The notes below the pieces were generated by a model. It saw nothing but the letters and a program-made list of their open reading frames with translations. It had not been told where the DNA came from and ran no database searches. Both the position numbers and the translations under genes were made by a program. DNA of 52,637 nucleotides, from positions 1 to 52,637 of the forward strand of contig CALUIV010000019.1 in the NCBI GenBank assembly GCA_944320775.1, given 5' to 3'. The stretch's first letter is position 1; each line of letters begins with the position of its first letter. Shown piece after piece: positions 16,990-27,087 of the stretch. Source of the stretch: an uncultured Paraprevotella sp. Lineage in GTDB: Bacteria; Bacteroidota; Bacteroidia; Bacteroidales; Bacteroidaceae.

Positions 16990-17724
16990 TCACTTCTTCA
17001 CGGGAAAAACATCGCGATAACGCTCGCGGATTTCCCGAATCCGTTCAGCAGAAAGCGGTTCAACACCTTTCAAGGGATAATCCAATCCTAATTCTTCGTA
17101 TTTGAACACACCCATCGTGTGATAAGGCAACCACTCTATCTTCTGAATCACAGTATACGGACGCAGAAAATCAACCAATGCATCCAATGCTGCATCATCA
17201 TCCGTCAGACCGGGTACAACCACATGGCGCAACCAAACCGCAATACCGCGACGTTGCAGCTCATCGAGCAGAAGCAGTGCGTTCCGTCCGTCACTGCCAC
17301 AAACTTTCCGGCAACGGTCCGCATCAAGTGCCTTGATATCCAGTAAGACCAAATCGGTATAATCCAACACGGCCAACGTCTTCTCATTATAAATTGCTCC
17401 AGATGTATCAAGTGCAGTATGTAATCCAGCTTCCTTACAGAGCCGGAAATATTCCCGCGCAAAATCAGGTTGCATCAAAGGTTCACCACCAGTAAGTGTC
17501 ACCCCGCCGCTCTTAATGAAATTTTTATATTTCAACACTTCGTCCAAAAGTTCCTGCGGTGTGTACTCATACTTCACAGCCCGATGCGCATCCCACGTAT
17601 CCGGATTGTGACAATACTGGCAACGAAGCGGACAACCTTGAAGGAACGTCACAAAACGAATTCCGGGACCGTCTACGGTCCCGAAACTCTCTAATGAATG
17701 TATTTTACCTTTAATCAAATTCAT
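16990..17724 (-). CDS. pflA: Pyruvate formate-lyase-activating enzyme (radical SAM)
   Basis: This glycyl-radical-enzyme activase has the radical SAM cluster motif CPLRCQYC (CxxxCxxC) in TFLQGCPLRCQYCHNPDTW, and LTGGEPLMQP for SAM binding. Residues KIHSLESFGTVDGPGIRFVT are the usual N-terminus, so the start is placed at ATG 17724 (MNLIKGKIH); the open frame reaches 17778 but the extra 18 residues are not family-like. It uses S-adenosylmethionine and a 4Fe-4S cluster to put a glycyl radical on PflB, whose gene lies 80 bases upstream in the same operon. Confidence 0.93.
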   Translation of the reverse strand: MNLIKGKIHSLESFGTVDGPGIRFVTFLQGCPLRCQYCHNPDTWDAHRAVKYEYTPQELLDEVLKYKNFIKSGGVTLTGGEPLMQPDFAREYFRLCKEAGLHTALDTSGAIYNEKTLAVLDYTDLVLLDIKALDADRCRKVCGSDGRNALLLLDELQRRGIAVWLRHVVVPGLTDDDAALDALVDFLRPYTVIQKIEWLPYHTMGVFKYEELGLDYPLKGVEPLSAERIREIRERYRDVFPVKK

Positions 17725-17804
17725 TCGTTTGGTCTTTTCAAAAATATTCAATCCTATTTCGGGAACTACACTTGACAAGGCAGTTCACACTATTTTGGAA
17801 TGGA

Positions 17805-20045
17805 TTATAAAGAATGGTTGATCGTACGTGAGATCACATCCAACTGCTGTTCGCGAGTCAATTTCACGAAGTTAACCGCATAACCGGAAACACGGATAGT
17901 CAACTGAGGATATTTCTCAGGATGTTCCATAGCATCGATCAGCAACTCCTTGTCGAATACGTTCACATTCAAGTGCTGACCGCCATCCGGAGTGAAATAA
18001 CCGTTCAACAGGTTCACCAGATTCTCTACCTGCACGTCACGCTCCTTGCCGAGTGTCGCCGGAGAAATGGCGAAGGTATAAGAAATACCGTCGTGTGCAT
18101 GCTGGAACGGTAACTTGGCAACAGAAGCCAAAGCTGCAACCGCACCCTTCACATCGCGTCCGTTCATCGGGTTGGCACCTGGAGCAAACGGAGTACCGCC
18201 AGGACGACCGTCAGGAGTAGTACCGGTCTTCTTACCATAAACCACATTACTTGTAATTGTAAGGATTGACTGAGTCGGAGTAGCATTGCGATAAGTCTCG
18301 TGCTGACGGAGGTAATCCATGAATTTCTCAGTAATCTCTACAGCAATGCGATCGGTACGGTCGTCGTTGTTACCAAACGGAACATATTCGCCTTCACGCT
18401 CGAAATCAACAGCCAGACCACGCTCGTCACGAATAACCTTCACCTTGCAATCGCGGATAGCAGCCAAAGAATCAGCTACGATTGAAAGGCCCGCAATTCC
18501 CGTTGCGCGGATACGTTTCACATCGCCATCGTGCAAAGCCATCTCATAAGCCTCATAGTCATACTTATCGTGCATGTAGTGGATAATCTTCAGAGCGTTG
18601 ACATAAACCTTGGCCAACCAGCGCATCATCTGCTCATACTTCTCCATCACTTCATTGTAATCGAGATATTCGCTGGTAATCGGCTCGAACTTCGGAGCCA
18701 CCTGAACACCACTGCGCTCGTCGCGACCACCGTTGATGGCATAAAGCAAACACTTAGCCAGGTTGGCACGTGCACCGAAGAACTGCATCTGCTTACCGAT
18801 CTTCATCGGAGAAACACAGCAGGCAATTCCGTAGTCATCACCGTAATCAACACGCATCAGGTCGTCGTTCTCATACTGAATAGCAGAAGTGTCGATAGAA
18901 ACCTTAGCACAGAATTTCTTCCAGTTTTCCGGCAACTTATCTGCCCAAAGAACGGTCAAGTTTGGTTCTGGAGCAGGACCGAGATTGTACAACGTGTGGA
19001 GGTAGCGGAAACAAGTCTTAGTCACCAGTGTACGGCCATCTACACCCATACCGCCCAATGATTCAGTTACCCAAACCGGATCTCCCGAGAACAGATCATT
19101 ATATTCAGGAGTACGCAGGAAACGAACGATACGCAACTTGATGATCATCTGATCTACAAGTTCCTGTGCCTCTTCTTCGGTCAGTTTACCTTCCTTAATA
19201 TCTTTTTCAATATAAATATCCAGGAATGTAGCGGTACGGCCGATAGACATTGCAGCACCATCCTGATCCTTTACAGCTGCCAGATAAGCCAGATATACAA
19301 ACTGAACGGCCTCACGAGCATCCTTTGCCGGACGGGTTACATCAAATCCATAAGCAGCACACATCTTTTCGAAATCCTTCAAAGCCTTGATCTGCTCTGT
19401 AATTTCCTCACGGCTACGAATAGTTTCTTCTGTCATCTCCTGAATGTCCAGACGATGCTGGAAATTCTTTTTCTCTTCAATCAGAATGGTAGTACCGTAA
19501 AGCGCAACACGACGATAGTCACCGATAATACGGCCACGACCGTAAGCATCCGGCAAACCAGTAATGATTGCTGAACGACGGGCTGCCAGCATTTCTTCCG
19601 TATATGCAGAGAAAACACCTTCATTGTGTGTTTTGCGGTATTTTGTAAAAATCTCTTTAGTCATCGGATCCAAATGATAACCATAAGCTTCCAAGCTGTT
19701 TTCTACCATACGGATACCACCTTTTGGGAAAATACCACGCTTCAAAGGAGCATCAGTCTGCAAACCGACAATCACCTCATTTTCCTGATCAATATAACCC
19801 GGTCCGTAAGTAGTGATTGTCTGAGGCAATTTGGTTTCTGTATCATAAACGCCTTTCTCACGCTCCACCTTGAACATTTCAGTCAGTTTGTTCCAGACCT
19901 TACGGGTTTTCTCTGAAGAAGGTTTCAAGAACGAATCATCGCCTTCATACGGAGTATAGTTATTCTGGATGAAGTCTCTTACGTTGATTTCCTTCTTCCA
20001 AACATTGCCCTTAAAGCCGGCCCAGCTTTCATGTGTAAATTCCAT
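17805..20045 (-). CDS. pflB: Formate C-acetyltransferase (pyruvate formate-lyase)
   Basis: The 746-residue enzyme converts pyruvate and CoA to acetyl-CoA and formate under anaerobiosis. The active-site cysteine pair is in [10 protein letters not shown] (about residue 410), and the radical glycine is G721 in [10 protein letters not shown] near the C-terminus. Length and start ([13 protein letters not shown]) are normal. pflA follows. A -7 box TAACTTTG (20099-20106) and a perfect inverted repeat (20129-20146) lie upstream. The formate made here can feed purT, encoded about 18 kb away in this window. Confidence 0.97.
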   Translation of the reverse strand: MEFTHESWAGFKGNVWKKEINVRDFIQNNYTPYEGDDSFLKPSSEKTRKVWNKLTEMFKVEREKGVYDTETKLPQTITTYGPGYIDQENEVIVGLQTDAPLKRGIFPKGGIRMVENSLEAYGYHLDPMTKEIFTKYRKTHNEGVFSAYTEEMLAARRSAIITGLPDAYGRGRIIGDYRRVALYGTTILIEEKKNFQHRLDIQEMTEETIRSREEITEQIKALKDFEKMCAAYGFDVTRPAKDAREAVQFVYLAYLAAVKDQDGAAMSIGRTATFLDIYIEKDIKEGKLTEEEAQELVDQMIIKLRIVRFLRTPEYNDLFSGDPVWVTESLGGMGVDGRTLVTKTCFRYLHTLYNLGPAPEPNLTVLWADKLPENWKKFCAKVSIDTSAIQYENDDLMRVDYGDDYGIACCVSPMKIGKQMQFFGARANLAKCLLYAINGGRDERSGVQVAPKFEPITSEYLDYNEVMEKYEQMMRWLAKVYVNALKIIHYMHDKYDYEAYEMALHDGDVKRIRATGIAGLSIVADSLAAIRDCKVKVIRDERGLAVDFEREGEYVPFGNNDDRTDRIAVEITEKFMDYLRQHETYRNATPTQSILTITSNVVYGKKTGTTPDGRPGGTPFAPGANPMNGRDVKGAVAALASVAKLPFQHAHDGISYTFAISPATLGKERDVQVENLVNLLNGYFTPDGGQHLNVNVFDKELLIDAMEHPEKYPQLTIRVSGYAVNFVKLTREQQLDVISRTINHSL

Positions 20046-20098
20046 ATTGTTAAATCTAATAATGATGAATAGAATATGTTTATCTTTCTTTCACGGCA

Positions 20099-20146
20099 CA
20101 AAGTTACAAAAAATAATTTAAACCTAATATACCTAAAAGCAGGTAT
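20099..20146 (-). promoter_or_regulatory. pflB promoter with operator-like inverted repeat
   Basis: Minus-strand TAACTTTG (20099-20106) is a TAnnTTTG -7 box, giving a leader of roughly 50 bases. ATACCT-N6-AGGTAT (20129-20146), a perfect 6-6-6 inverted repeat, spans the region where a -33 element would be; no good TTTG is seen there. This suggests a regulator binding over the -33 region. Which one is unknown. Confidence 0.5.
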
Positions 20147-20371
20147 TTTCAATAAAAAATTATTTTAAAATAAACTTTGTATCAATTACAGATAATGTTA
20201 GAATGGTCAGATATAATGCTTCTATTGCCTATTGTTCATCAAACAAATTCAAGCAAAAAGAAAGTCTGTTTTTTTATTTAGAAAGATAAACCATATTCTA
20301 TCAATTCTTCATTTTAAAATATATAGCATAAATCAACAATACAAAAAACAGAACAATATGACAATTTAAAA
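20147..20371. other. AT-rich intergenic stretch between pflB promoter and M60 terminator
   Basis: No open frame of interest and no further strong dyad are visible. Confidence 0.4.
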
Positions 20372-20429
20372 GAGTTGCCCAACTGATTCAGATGAGTCGG
20401 GCAACTCATGTAAACCAGTTGGGCATCTC
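20372..20429 (-). terminator. Terminator hairpin, member of a dispersed repeat type
   Basis: GAGTTGCCCAACTG (20372-20385) pairs with CAGTTGGGCATCTC (20416-20429), 13 of 14 positions. An inner stem ATGAGT/ACTCAT (20392-20397 with 20404-20409) fills the loop. Read on the minus strand it ends in CTCTTTTAAATT, so it should terminate the LRR-M60 transcript, whose last stop codon is 19 bases away. Similar GAGATGGGCAACTC words recur at 47826-47866. Confidence 0.7.
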
Positions 20430-20447
20430 AATTTTTCCTGTCAACAG

Positions 20448-23150
20448 CTATTGCTTTTCATAACACTTTACTCTTGTTCCATCCCAGCCCACAGCCATAA
20501 TATAAGCTGCTTGTTCTGTTGCTGTTTCAGGCCACAAAACTTGAGTAAAGTTATACTCCGTTTCACTGTCTTCACCTAATCCACCCATAGAAATACGAAG
20601 TAAATTACCATTAGCATCATAAGTTTCAAATGCCACAGCATTTTGCCATACCTGATGCTGGACCTTAATGCGCTTGCCGTTACCGCCTGACACCATCTCA
20701 CATCCCTCATTCACATTACCGGAAACCAGCGACAGATGATCGCGATAAATTTGCCAGTTTTTACCTGATATATAATTAATTTCTCCTTCAGGAACCGGAT
20801 AACCGGCATCTGCAACATGCTTCTTCAACTCATCTATCATTTGCTGATTAATTTTCAGCCAGTCAGCTCCATAATCCTCAATAAAACTATTGATCGGACG
20901 AAGCATGCCTGCCTTTTCAAAGAACGGAAGGAAATTTAAACCGGTAGAATCACAAACCAAACGCATGAAACGCATCTGATGCATACCGTTGCTCATACCT
21001 TCGTCGGAATCCTTTCGCAATGCTTCGATCACTTTGCCAAATACATTCGGAGAAACTCCTGCTTCATGACAATAGAGCTGAAGTTGCCAGAATGGTACCA
21101 ATTTGACAAAATGGTCATAATTACGTGAATAGACCAAAGTATCCCCACCGACATTTCCAGCATAATCCTGATTTTTTACAGTCTTTTGTTCTGGCTTTGT
21201 CCCATAATAATCCGGACCGTCGGCCAATTGCCAGGAAACGCCCTTACGTACATTTTCTTCTAAATAAGCATTGAAACGTCCTCCTCGAAGACCGCTACAA
21301 TCATTGACACCGCTATGTTCGGATTCTAACCGATGATATCCATAACCCAATTTATGTTCTACCCATACAGCATAAATATTATTGGTTGTCTCACCACATC
21401 CCACCCATTTCAGTCCCGGGCGGACCTGGTTTACATGACCCAATTCATGACCGAATCCCCAAGGCTCAAAATGAGAATTACCACTACGTTGGGGGGTCAT
21501 CCAACCTTGAAGCGAATTGTCGTGAGCAGCAGCCCCAATACCGTCAGCAAACATGAAACCGCCCCATACAACCCGGGCGAACTGACGGTTTTTCGGTTCT
21601 TTATCATAATAAATAAGCCCCATAATATCACGTTCGTAATAAATAGTGCTATCGCTGACCAAGGCCAACTCACGTCCGTTATCCGGACAATACTGACGAC
21701 AACGGGCTACCGGATAAGCCATTTGAATCCGTTTTGTACGGATGTCCATAATATCCGATTTCGCATTGGCTAGCAAAGCTTTCCAATCTTCGTTCGTATC
21801 GCCACGTTCCAGGTCAAAATATCCGTTCTCGGTTGCCATGGCAAAATGTATCTTCACCTTCGGAGCCGTTGCATAATCTGGAGTATAATAAGATACATAA
21901 CCGTTACCTCTGTTTTTGGGCTTAATCACATTGACTCCGTTCTTCAATACATAAGCACTTTCCGACTGCGGCTCGCCTTCATAAGCCTGACCAAAATTTT
22001 TAATGATTAACGAGACACGATCATCTCCTATACCCTCAACAAATGCGACAAGCGTCTTGCCCTCTTCAAAATAGATCCCCGTGGGATTTTCATAGGCATT
22101 GTAACTGCTTGTTTTCAATCGTTGAGCCAAAGACGATACCGGTTCATATGCCTCATATTCTGCAATACGATAACGCGAATTAGTATAATCCGGATTTTGG
22201 AGCAGATTAAGCACCAACTGTTTTACATAGGGATGTTGAATCTGCATAGCCTTCTCTTCCGTAACTTCCGGTTTCAGACGAGTGCATAATCCGTCTTCAA
22301 AATACTGTGCAAACAGATTATCCAAAGAATGATCCTCCTCATATAATTCTATTTCAGCACAACTGGCAAAACCGCCATAACCACTGTTTACTGTAAAACG
22401 AATCTGCTGTACCTGATCTACACCATCTTCGCCCAATTCGATTTGAGAAGCAACACCCGATTCTCCTAAATCGGTATTACAGAACGTAATAAAGTTCTCT
22501 GGATTCTCAGACGTAGCATAAGCAACCTCTATTTTACCGAAATTACCATTTGATCCTCCATTATTACGGGGGGTATAAATCAAATAGTCAACATGAGTCG
22601 GCTCCTCCAACTGATAAGTCAGTGTAACCGGAAACTGGGTATTACTCCACGGCGAATGATAGATCGTACCGTAATCGCTGTCGAAAGTTTTCTCAATACC
22701 CTCACCGGGCTGGGCCTGATTGGCCTGTCCGGATACAATCCGGATTTTCCGGTCGCCACCAATTTCATCTGCGGCACTGTTTCCTGCCTGACGGACACAA
22801 ACCGTTCTGGCTGCACCATCGGGAGCAACAAGCGTAAACGTGCCATCCCTTGAATCCATGGATCGATTATAATCAACAGCAAGCAGCAGATGATCCGGAG
22901 CTTGCTTTTCCAGATGGAAAAAGCCATCCTCAGCAACTGATGCATCATATCCCTTGCTGGTCAATACCGTAAGACCGGCCAGCGAACGCTCATAGCCGAC
23001 CTGCAACGTATCCTTATCAACAAAAATACGTCCCTTGCGTTGTGCATCCAATTCCATCTGTAACGGCCGGTCCTGCCCCCAAGAATGGAATGGAGCTGTC
23101 AGGCACACAGAAAAGAGTAAACCTCTTTGAATACATTTATAAAAACTCAT
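20448..23150 (-). CDS. Secreted M60-like (enhancin/mucinase) metallopeptidase with BACON and F5/8-type C domains
   Basis: The 900-residue protein begins with a signal peptide (MSFYKCIQRGLLFSVCLTAP, ending near HSWGQ). Residues about 30-120 look like a BACON beta-sandwich, often carbohydrate- or mucin-binding. Residues about 135-275 are a discoidin (F5/8 type C, CBM32-like) domain ending in FASCAEIELYE. The M60 catalytic core follows, with the zinc motif GHELGHVNQ near 568 and a downstream Glu in GCGETTNN, matching HExxH-x(8-28)-E. M60-like enzymes of gut Bacteroides cleave mucin glycoproteins. The LRR gene precedes it by 14 bases, so the two form an operon ended by the hairpin at 20372-20429. 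Confidence 0.88.
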   Translation of the reverse strand: MSFYKCIQRGLLFSVCLTAPFHSWGQDRPLQMELDAQRKGRIFVDKDTLQVGYERSLAGLTVLTSKGYDASVAEDGFFHLEKQAPDHLLLAVDYNRSMDSRDGTFTLVAPDGAARTVCVRQAGNSAADEIGGDRKIRIVSGQANQAQPGEGIEKTFDSDYGTIYHSPWSNTQFPVTLTYQLEEPTHVDYLIYTPRNNGGSNGNFGKIEVAYATSENPENFITFCNTDLGESGVASQIELGEDGVDQVQQIRFTVNSGYGGFASCAEIELYEEDHSLDNLFAQYFEDGLCTRLKPEVTEEKAMQIQHPYVKQLVLNLLQNPDYTNSRYRIAEYEAYEPVSSLAQRLKTSSYNAYENPTGIYFEEGKTLVAFVEGIGDDRVSLIIKNFGQAYEGEPQSESAYVLKNGVNVIKPKNRGNGYVSYYTPDYATAPKVKIHFAMATENGYFDLERGDTNEDWKALLANAKSDIMDIRTKRIQMAYPVARCRQYCPDNGRELALVSDSTIYYERDIMGLIYYDKEPKNRQFARVVWGGFMFADGIGAAAHDNSLQGWMTPQRSGNSHFEPWGFGHELGHVNQVRPGLKWVGCGETTNNIYAVWVEHKLGYGYHRLESEHSGVNDCSGLRGGRFNAYLEENVRKGVSWQLADGPDYYGTKPEQKTVKNQDYAGNVGGDTLVYSRNYDHFVKLVPFWQLQLYCHEAGVSPNVFGKVIEALRKDSDEGMSNGMHQMRFMRLVCDSTGLNFLPFFEKAGMLRPINSFIEDYGADWLKINQQMIDELKKHVADAGYPVPEGEINYISGKNWQIYRDHLSLVSGNVNEGCEMVSGGNGKRIKVQHQVWQNAVAFETYDANGNLLRISMGGLGEDSETEYNFTQVLWPETATEQAAYIMAVGWDGTRVKCYEKQ

Positions 23151-23164
23151 AGTCAGTCAATTAT

Positions 23165-24568
23165 TTATTTTCTTACACTTATTTTTTTACCATTCACAAC
23201 ATAAACACCGGGCAGACACGGATACTGATAGCTGCCGGGAGTAACACGACGGTTCATCAGACACGAACCATCAGCAGCAAAAATCCGGACGGTCTGTTCC
23301 ACGTCTGTCTCAACAAGAATCATACCCGGAAGCGCTGACAGACGGACTTCTGATCCGGGAACGGACGCTACCGAAGAAGGATCCGTCACATGAATGGAAT
23401 CAAGACGCAATACCGCATCGGGATAAAGTGCCGACGTAACTTCCGCATAAACCCAACCGACAGGCTCATGGAAAGTATAGGCATAATCCTTGCCTTCTGA
23501 AACCTGTCCTTCCGTCAACTCCTTCCCGTCCGAACCGGTTTTCCAGACAATCTGACAATCCAGACGGTCGCGCCAGGCATTCCGGAACAAATAGTCCTTC
23601 AGAGACAACGGTATATCCACAGACACCTCCCGGTTCAATACGTATGGACGCTGGGGGGTATACTGTAATTCCGCTTTCTTCAAATTCGGACTGGGAAATT
23701 TATGATAGAACAACCGGTTATCCTGAATATAAATGGATTCCACGAAAGAAGATATTGAAGGAGAAAGTGTCAGATCATCCAGTTCGTTGTGGTCCGCATT
23801 CAGATTCCTGATCTGTTTGCAGTCCGCAAGATCCAGAACACGGATCCGGTTGTCGGATGCCCAAAGTTCGGTCAGACCGGTTGCCGCATGCACATCCAGT
23901 GTCTCAATCTCATTACCATAAGCCAGAACCTCACGCAAGGCTGCATTCCGGGACAGGTCCAAAGTCCTGATCCGGCTGTCCTGACACCAAAGCTTTTCCA
24001 AACGGACCATCTTCCGGCCGTCGACCGTCTCAAGCAGCGTTTCAGAAGCTACCAGACTTTTCAAGGCAGGCAATACCGAAAGATCCAGATACTCCAGCGG
24101 ATTCTGCGCACAATTCAGATATTCCAGATCCTGACACTTATAGATACTCAATTGTTGCAGTTCATTGCGCTGACAATTGAGTTCCACCAAACGGGAAGCA
24201 CGGTCCAGATGCAGCTCTTTCAGTTCATTGTCAGAACAGATTATGGTCTCCAGCCGGGGCGCCTGTACAACATCCAGCCGGGTCAACCGGTTCTCCGGAC
24301 AATAAAGAAAGGTCAGCGTCTGGTCTGTTTCCAGGACAAGCGAACTGCCCTTGACCGGAAGCGACAAGACACCGCCGTAAAAATCCACCGTATCCGGCTC
24401 CTGATCATCCCACAGCAATCTAGCCTGAACTCCGGCATTCAATGCAATACCGATTTCTTCTCCGACGTCTTTTGCCGTACTCAATTCGATGCGGTCAGCC
24501 CACACAGGAAAAGCCGAAAAGGAACAGACAAAGACGGTCACACTAGTTTTCCAATTTTGTAACAACAT
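23165..24568 (-). CDS. Secreted leucine-rich-repeat protein with a Por-like C-terminal tail
   Basis: The 467-residue protein has an N-terminal signal (VTVFVCSFSAFPVWA) and about nine LRR units from roughly residue 80 to 285 with the pattern LexLxCxxNxLxxLdl, for example LVELNCQRNELQQLSI and LEYLNCAQNPLEYLDL. The Cys-containing Bacteroidetes LRR consensus is clear. An Ig-like segment follows. The last ~70 residues (VRIFAADGSCLMNRRV, then GVYVVNGKKISVRK) resemble the type IX secretion C-terminal signal. The LRR part probably binds a host or bacterial surface protein. It is the first gene of an operon with the M60 peptidase, suggesting a shared extracellular task. Confidence 0.85.
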   Translation of the reverse strand: MLLQNWKTSVTVFVCSFSAFPVWADRIELSTAKDVGEEIGIALNAGVQARLLWDDQEPDTVDFYGGVLSLPVKGSSLVLETDQTLTFLYCPENRLTRLDVVQAPRLETIICSDNELKELHLDRASRLVELNCQRNELQQLSIYKCQDLEYLNCAQNPLEYLDLSVLPALKSLVASETLLETVDGRKMVRLEKLWCQDSRIRTLDLSRNAALREVLAYGNEIETLDVHAATGLTELWASDNRIRVLDLADCKQIRNLNADHNELDDLTLSPSISSFVESIYIQDNRLFYHKFPSPNLKKAELQYTPQRPYVLNREVSVDIPLSLKDYLFRNAWRDRLDCQIVWKTGSDGKELTEGQVSEGKDYAYTFHEPVGWVYAEVTSALYPDAVLRLDSIHVTDPSSVASVPGSEVRLSALPGMILVETDVEQTVRIFAADGSCLMNRRVTPGSYQYPCLPGVYVVNGKKISVRK

Positions 24569-24600
24569 AGAATAATTCGTATTAGATTAATAATCTGTTT

Positions 24601-24608
24601 CAAAATTA
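24601..24608 (-). promoter_or_regulatory. -7 box of the LRR-M60 operon
   Basis: The minus strand reads TAATTTTG (TAnnTTTG) 32 bases before the ATG at 24568. No convincing -33 TTG is seen. Confidence 0.5.
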
Positions 24609-24694
24609 CGTTTTTTTTTATTTTCACACACCCTGCTTTATCGAATTAACACGGTATTAACACTTAAACTTTTATTTTATTATCAAATAAAGTA

Positions 24695-24702
24695 TATATT
24701 TG
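24695..24702 (+). promoter_or_regulatory. -7 box of the GNAT gene at 24733
   Basis: TATATTTG lies 30 bases before ATG 24733. It also overlaps an upstream in-frame TTG at 24700, which argues that translation begins at 24733. Confidence 0.55.
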
Positions 24703-24732
24703 TCGAACCAACATATTATTGATAAACATAAC

Positions 24733-25158
24733 ATGATTAAGGAAATAACCCAAATATCAGCAGCAGATATCCCATCTCTGCAATTGCTGCTCAAGACGTT
24801 AAGTCCGAATTGTATTTTTTCAGAAAACGATATAGAAAAAACTATCCAATCTCCGAACTGTCATTTATATGGCCTTTATCAGGAAAATTCATTGGTAGGT
24901 ATGTACACATTAGGCATATACCACAGTCCGACTGGCTCAAAAGCATGCCTGGAAGACTTTGTCGTTCATCCAGATTTTCAAGGTAAGGGATATGGAAGAC
25001 TGATGATAGAACATCTCCAAGAACAAATAAAGAAATTACAGATAAAACAATTACTCTTTACATCCAAACCTTCCAGAACTGCAGCAAACCATCTATATGT
25101 AAAAATGGGATTTAAACGTAAGGAAACGAACGTATACATTATGAACAACAAAGAATAA
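24733..25158 (+). CDS. GNAT-family N-acetyltransferase
   Basis: The 141-residue protein carries the acetyl-CoA-binding motif A of GNATs, LEDFVVHPDFQGKGYGRLMI (QGKGYG is the Q/RxxGxG/A loop), and the C-terminal FTSKPSRTAANHLYVKMGFK segment with the usual A-N-x-LYxKxGF end. The substrate is unknown. ATG 24733 (MIKEITQISAADIPSL) is chosen because the frame upstream of it overlaps the promoter. It is divergent from the LRR-M60 operon and upstream of lysS with a 180-base gap. Confidence 0.88.
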   Translation: MIKEITQISAADIPSLQLLLKTLSPNCIFSENDIEKTIQSPNCHLYGLYQENSLVGMYTLGIYHSPTGSKACLEDFVVHPDFQGKGYGRLMIEHLQEQIKKLQIKQLLFTSKPSRTAANHLYVKMGFKRKETNVYIMNNKE

Positions 25159-25281
25159 AATTCTCATATACAGAATGTTATTTTACAAGAAGCACCTCAT
25201 TTAATCAGGCAGAAATAATCATGTCTGTTTTTCGGGAACACAAAAAACATCCACCAAAAGAAAGAACAAAACCAAAAATCA

Positions 25282-25312
25282 TTGGAACACTCGGAAAACT
25301 TTTGTATTTTTG
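25282..25312 (+). promoter_or_regulatory. lysS promoter
   Basis: TTGG (25282-25285), 19 bases of spacer, then TATTTTTG (25305-25312): a good Bacteroidetes -33/-7 pair, 26 bases before the lysS ATG. Confidence 0.65.
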
Positions 25313-25338
25313 CCCTAGAATAGCAATATTATAAAATC

Positions 25339-27069
25339 ATGAATATTTTAGAGTTAAGCGAACAAGAGATTGTAAGACGTAACAATCTGAATGAAATGCG
25401 AGCTTTGGGCATTGACCCATATCCTGCTGCTGAGTATCCCACAAATGCCTTTTCTACCGACATTCGTGACGGTTTCTCTGAGGAGGGCGAAAAACGTCAG
25501 GTATGTATTGCCGGACGTATGATGAGCCGACGCATCATGGGTAAAGCCTCTTTCATCGAACTACAAGACTCTAAGGGTCGAATCCAAGTGTATATCACCC
25601 GCGACGATATTTGCCCGGATGAGAATAAAGATATGTATAACGTTGTATTCAAGAAATTACTGGATTTGGGTGATTTCATTGGTATCAAAGGTTATGTATT
25701 CAGGACACAAACGGGAGAAATCAGCGTTCATGCACAAGAATTGACCGTTCTGGCAAAAAGTATCAAACCGCTTCCAATCGTCAAGATGAAAGACGGTGAA
25801 GTTTATGACTCTTTTGATGACCCGGAACTGCGCTACCGCCAGCGTTATGTGGATCTTGTTGTTAACAATGGTGTTAAAGAAACCTTCCTGAAACGTTCAA
25901 AGATCTACAAATCCATGCGTGATTTCTTTGACAATGACGGTTATACAGAAGTAGAGACACCAATTCTGCAATCCATTCCGGGAGGTGCATCTGCCCGTCC
26001 TTTCATTACCCATCACAATGCGCTCGATATCGACTTGTATATGCGTATTGCCTGTGAGCTTTACCTCAAGAAACTGATTGTCGGCGGTTTTGAAGGTGTT
26101 TATGAATTCTCCAAGAATTTCCGTAATGAAGGAATGGACCGAAACCATAATCCGGAATTTACTTGTATGGAGCTATACGTTTCCTATAAAGACATCTACT
26201 GGATGATGAATTATACGGAAAAACTACTTGAGAAGATCGCTCTCGATGTCAATGGAACTACTCAGGTCAAAGTTGGCGATAACATTATTGACTTCAAGGC
26301 TCCGTATAAACGTATCAGCATTTTGGATGCCATTAAGGAAAAAACCGGTTATGATCTGAACGGTAAGACAGAAGAAGAAATCCGTGAAGTCTGCAAGGCC
26401 TTGAATATGGAGGAAGTAGATGAGACATTCGGTAAAGGTAAAATGATTGATGAGATCTTCGGCGAATTCTGCGAAGGCACTTTCATACAGCCAACATTCA
26501 TTACGGATTACCCGATCGAAATGTCGCCACTGACTAAAAAACATCGGAATAATCCGGAACTGACCGAACGTTTTGAGCTGATGGTCAACGGTAAAGAGTT
26601 GGCAAATGCCTATTCAGAGTTGAATGATCCGATTGATCAGGAAGAACGTTTCCAAGAGCAGTTGCGCCTGAGCGAAAAAGGTGATGACGAAGCGATGTTC
26701 ATCGATCAGGATTTCTTGCGTGCATTACAGTATGGTATGCCTAACTTGGCTGGTATCGGTATCGGTATGGACCGTCTGACCATGTTGCTCACCGGACAGA
26801 CCACCATTCAGGAGGTTTTGTTCTTCCCGCAAATGCGCCCGGAAAAGAAAATTCCAAAAGACAATGCTGCCAAATATGCAGAAATCGGTATCGCAGAAGA
26901 TCTGGTACCTATCCTGCAAAAAGCCGGTTATAATCTCGTAAGCGACCTTCAGGGTATCAACCCCCAGAAAGTGCAACAGCAGATCGGCGAAATCATCAAG
27001 AAGTACAAACTGGAAATCGTCAAACCTTCTGTCGATGAAGTGGCAGTCTGGATTGAAAAACTGAATTAA
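25339..27069 (+). CDS. lysS: Lysyl-tRNA synthetase, class II
   Basis: The 576-residue class II enzyme has an N-terminal OB-fold anticodon-binding domain (about 55-170, VCIAGRMMSRRIMGKASFIE), motif 2 in EFSKNFRNEGMDRNHNPEFT, and motif 3 in GIGIGMDRLTMLLTGQ, followed by a C-terminal extension of about 65 residues (from about 512) beyond the usual ~500, as is common in Bacteroidetes. It charges tRNA-Lys with lysine. gpsA follows 18 bases later and pgi after that, so the three are probably one operon from the promoter at 25282-25312. Confidence 0.97.
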   Translation: MNILELSEQEIVRRNNLNEMRALGIDPYPAAEYPTNAFSTDIRDGFSEEGEKRQVCIAGRMMSRRIMGKASFIELQDSKGRIQVYITRDDICPDENKDMYNVVFKKLLDLGDFIGIKGYVFRTQTGEISVHAQELTVLAKSIKPLPIVKMKDGEVYDSFDDPELRYRQRYVDLVVNNGVKETFLKRSKIYKSMRDFFDNDGYTEVETPILQSIPGGASARPFITHHNALDIDLYMRIACELYLKKLIVGGFEGVYEFSKNFRNEGMDRNHNPEFTCMELYVSYKDIYWMMNYTEKLLEKIALDVNGTTQVKVGDNIIDFKAPYKRISILDAIKEKTGYDLNGKTEEEIREVCKALNMEEVDETFGKGKMIDEIFGEFCEGTFIQPTFITDYPIEMSPLTKKHRNNPELTERFELMVNGKELANAYSELNDPIDQEERFQEQLRLSEKGDDEAMFIDQDFLRALQYGMPNLAGIGIGMDRLTMLLTGQTTIQEVLFFPQMRPEKKIPKDNAAKYAEIGIAEDLVPILQKAGYNLVSDLQGINPQKVQQQIGEIIKKYKLEIVKPSVDEVAVWIEKLN

Positions 27070-27087
27070 AATCATTAAAAATCAGAC

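Noticed and set aside
24700-24732. TTG start for the GNAT gene at 24700
   Set aside because: It overlaps the -7 promoter box; ATG 24733 gives a normal GNAT N-terminus.
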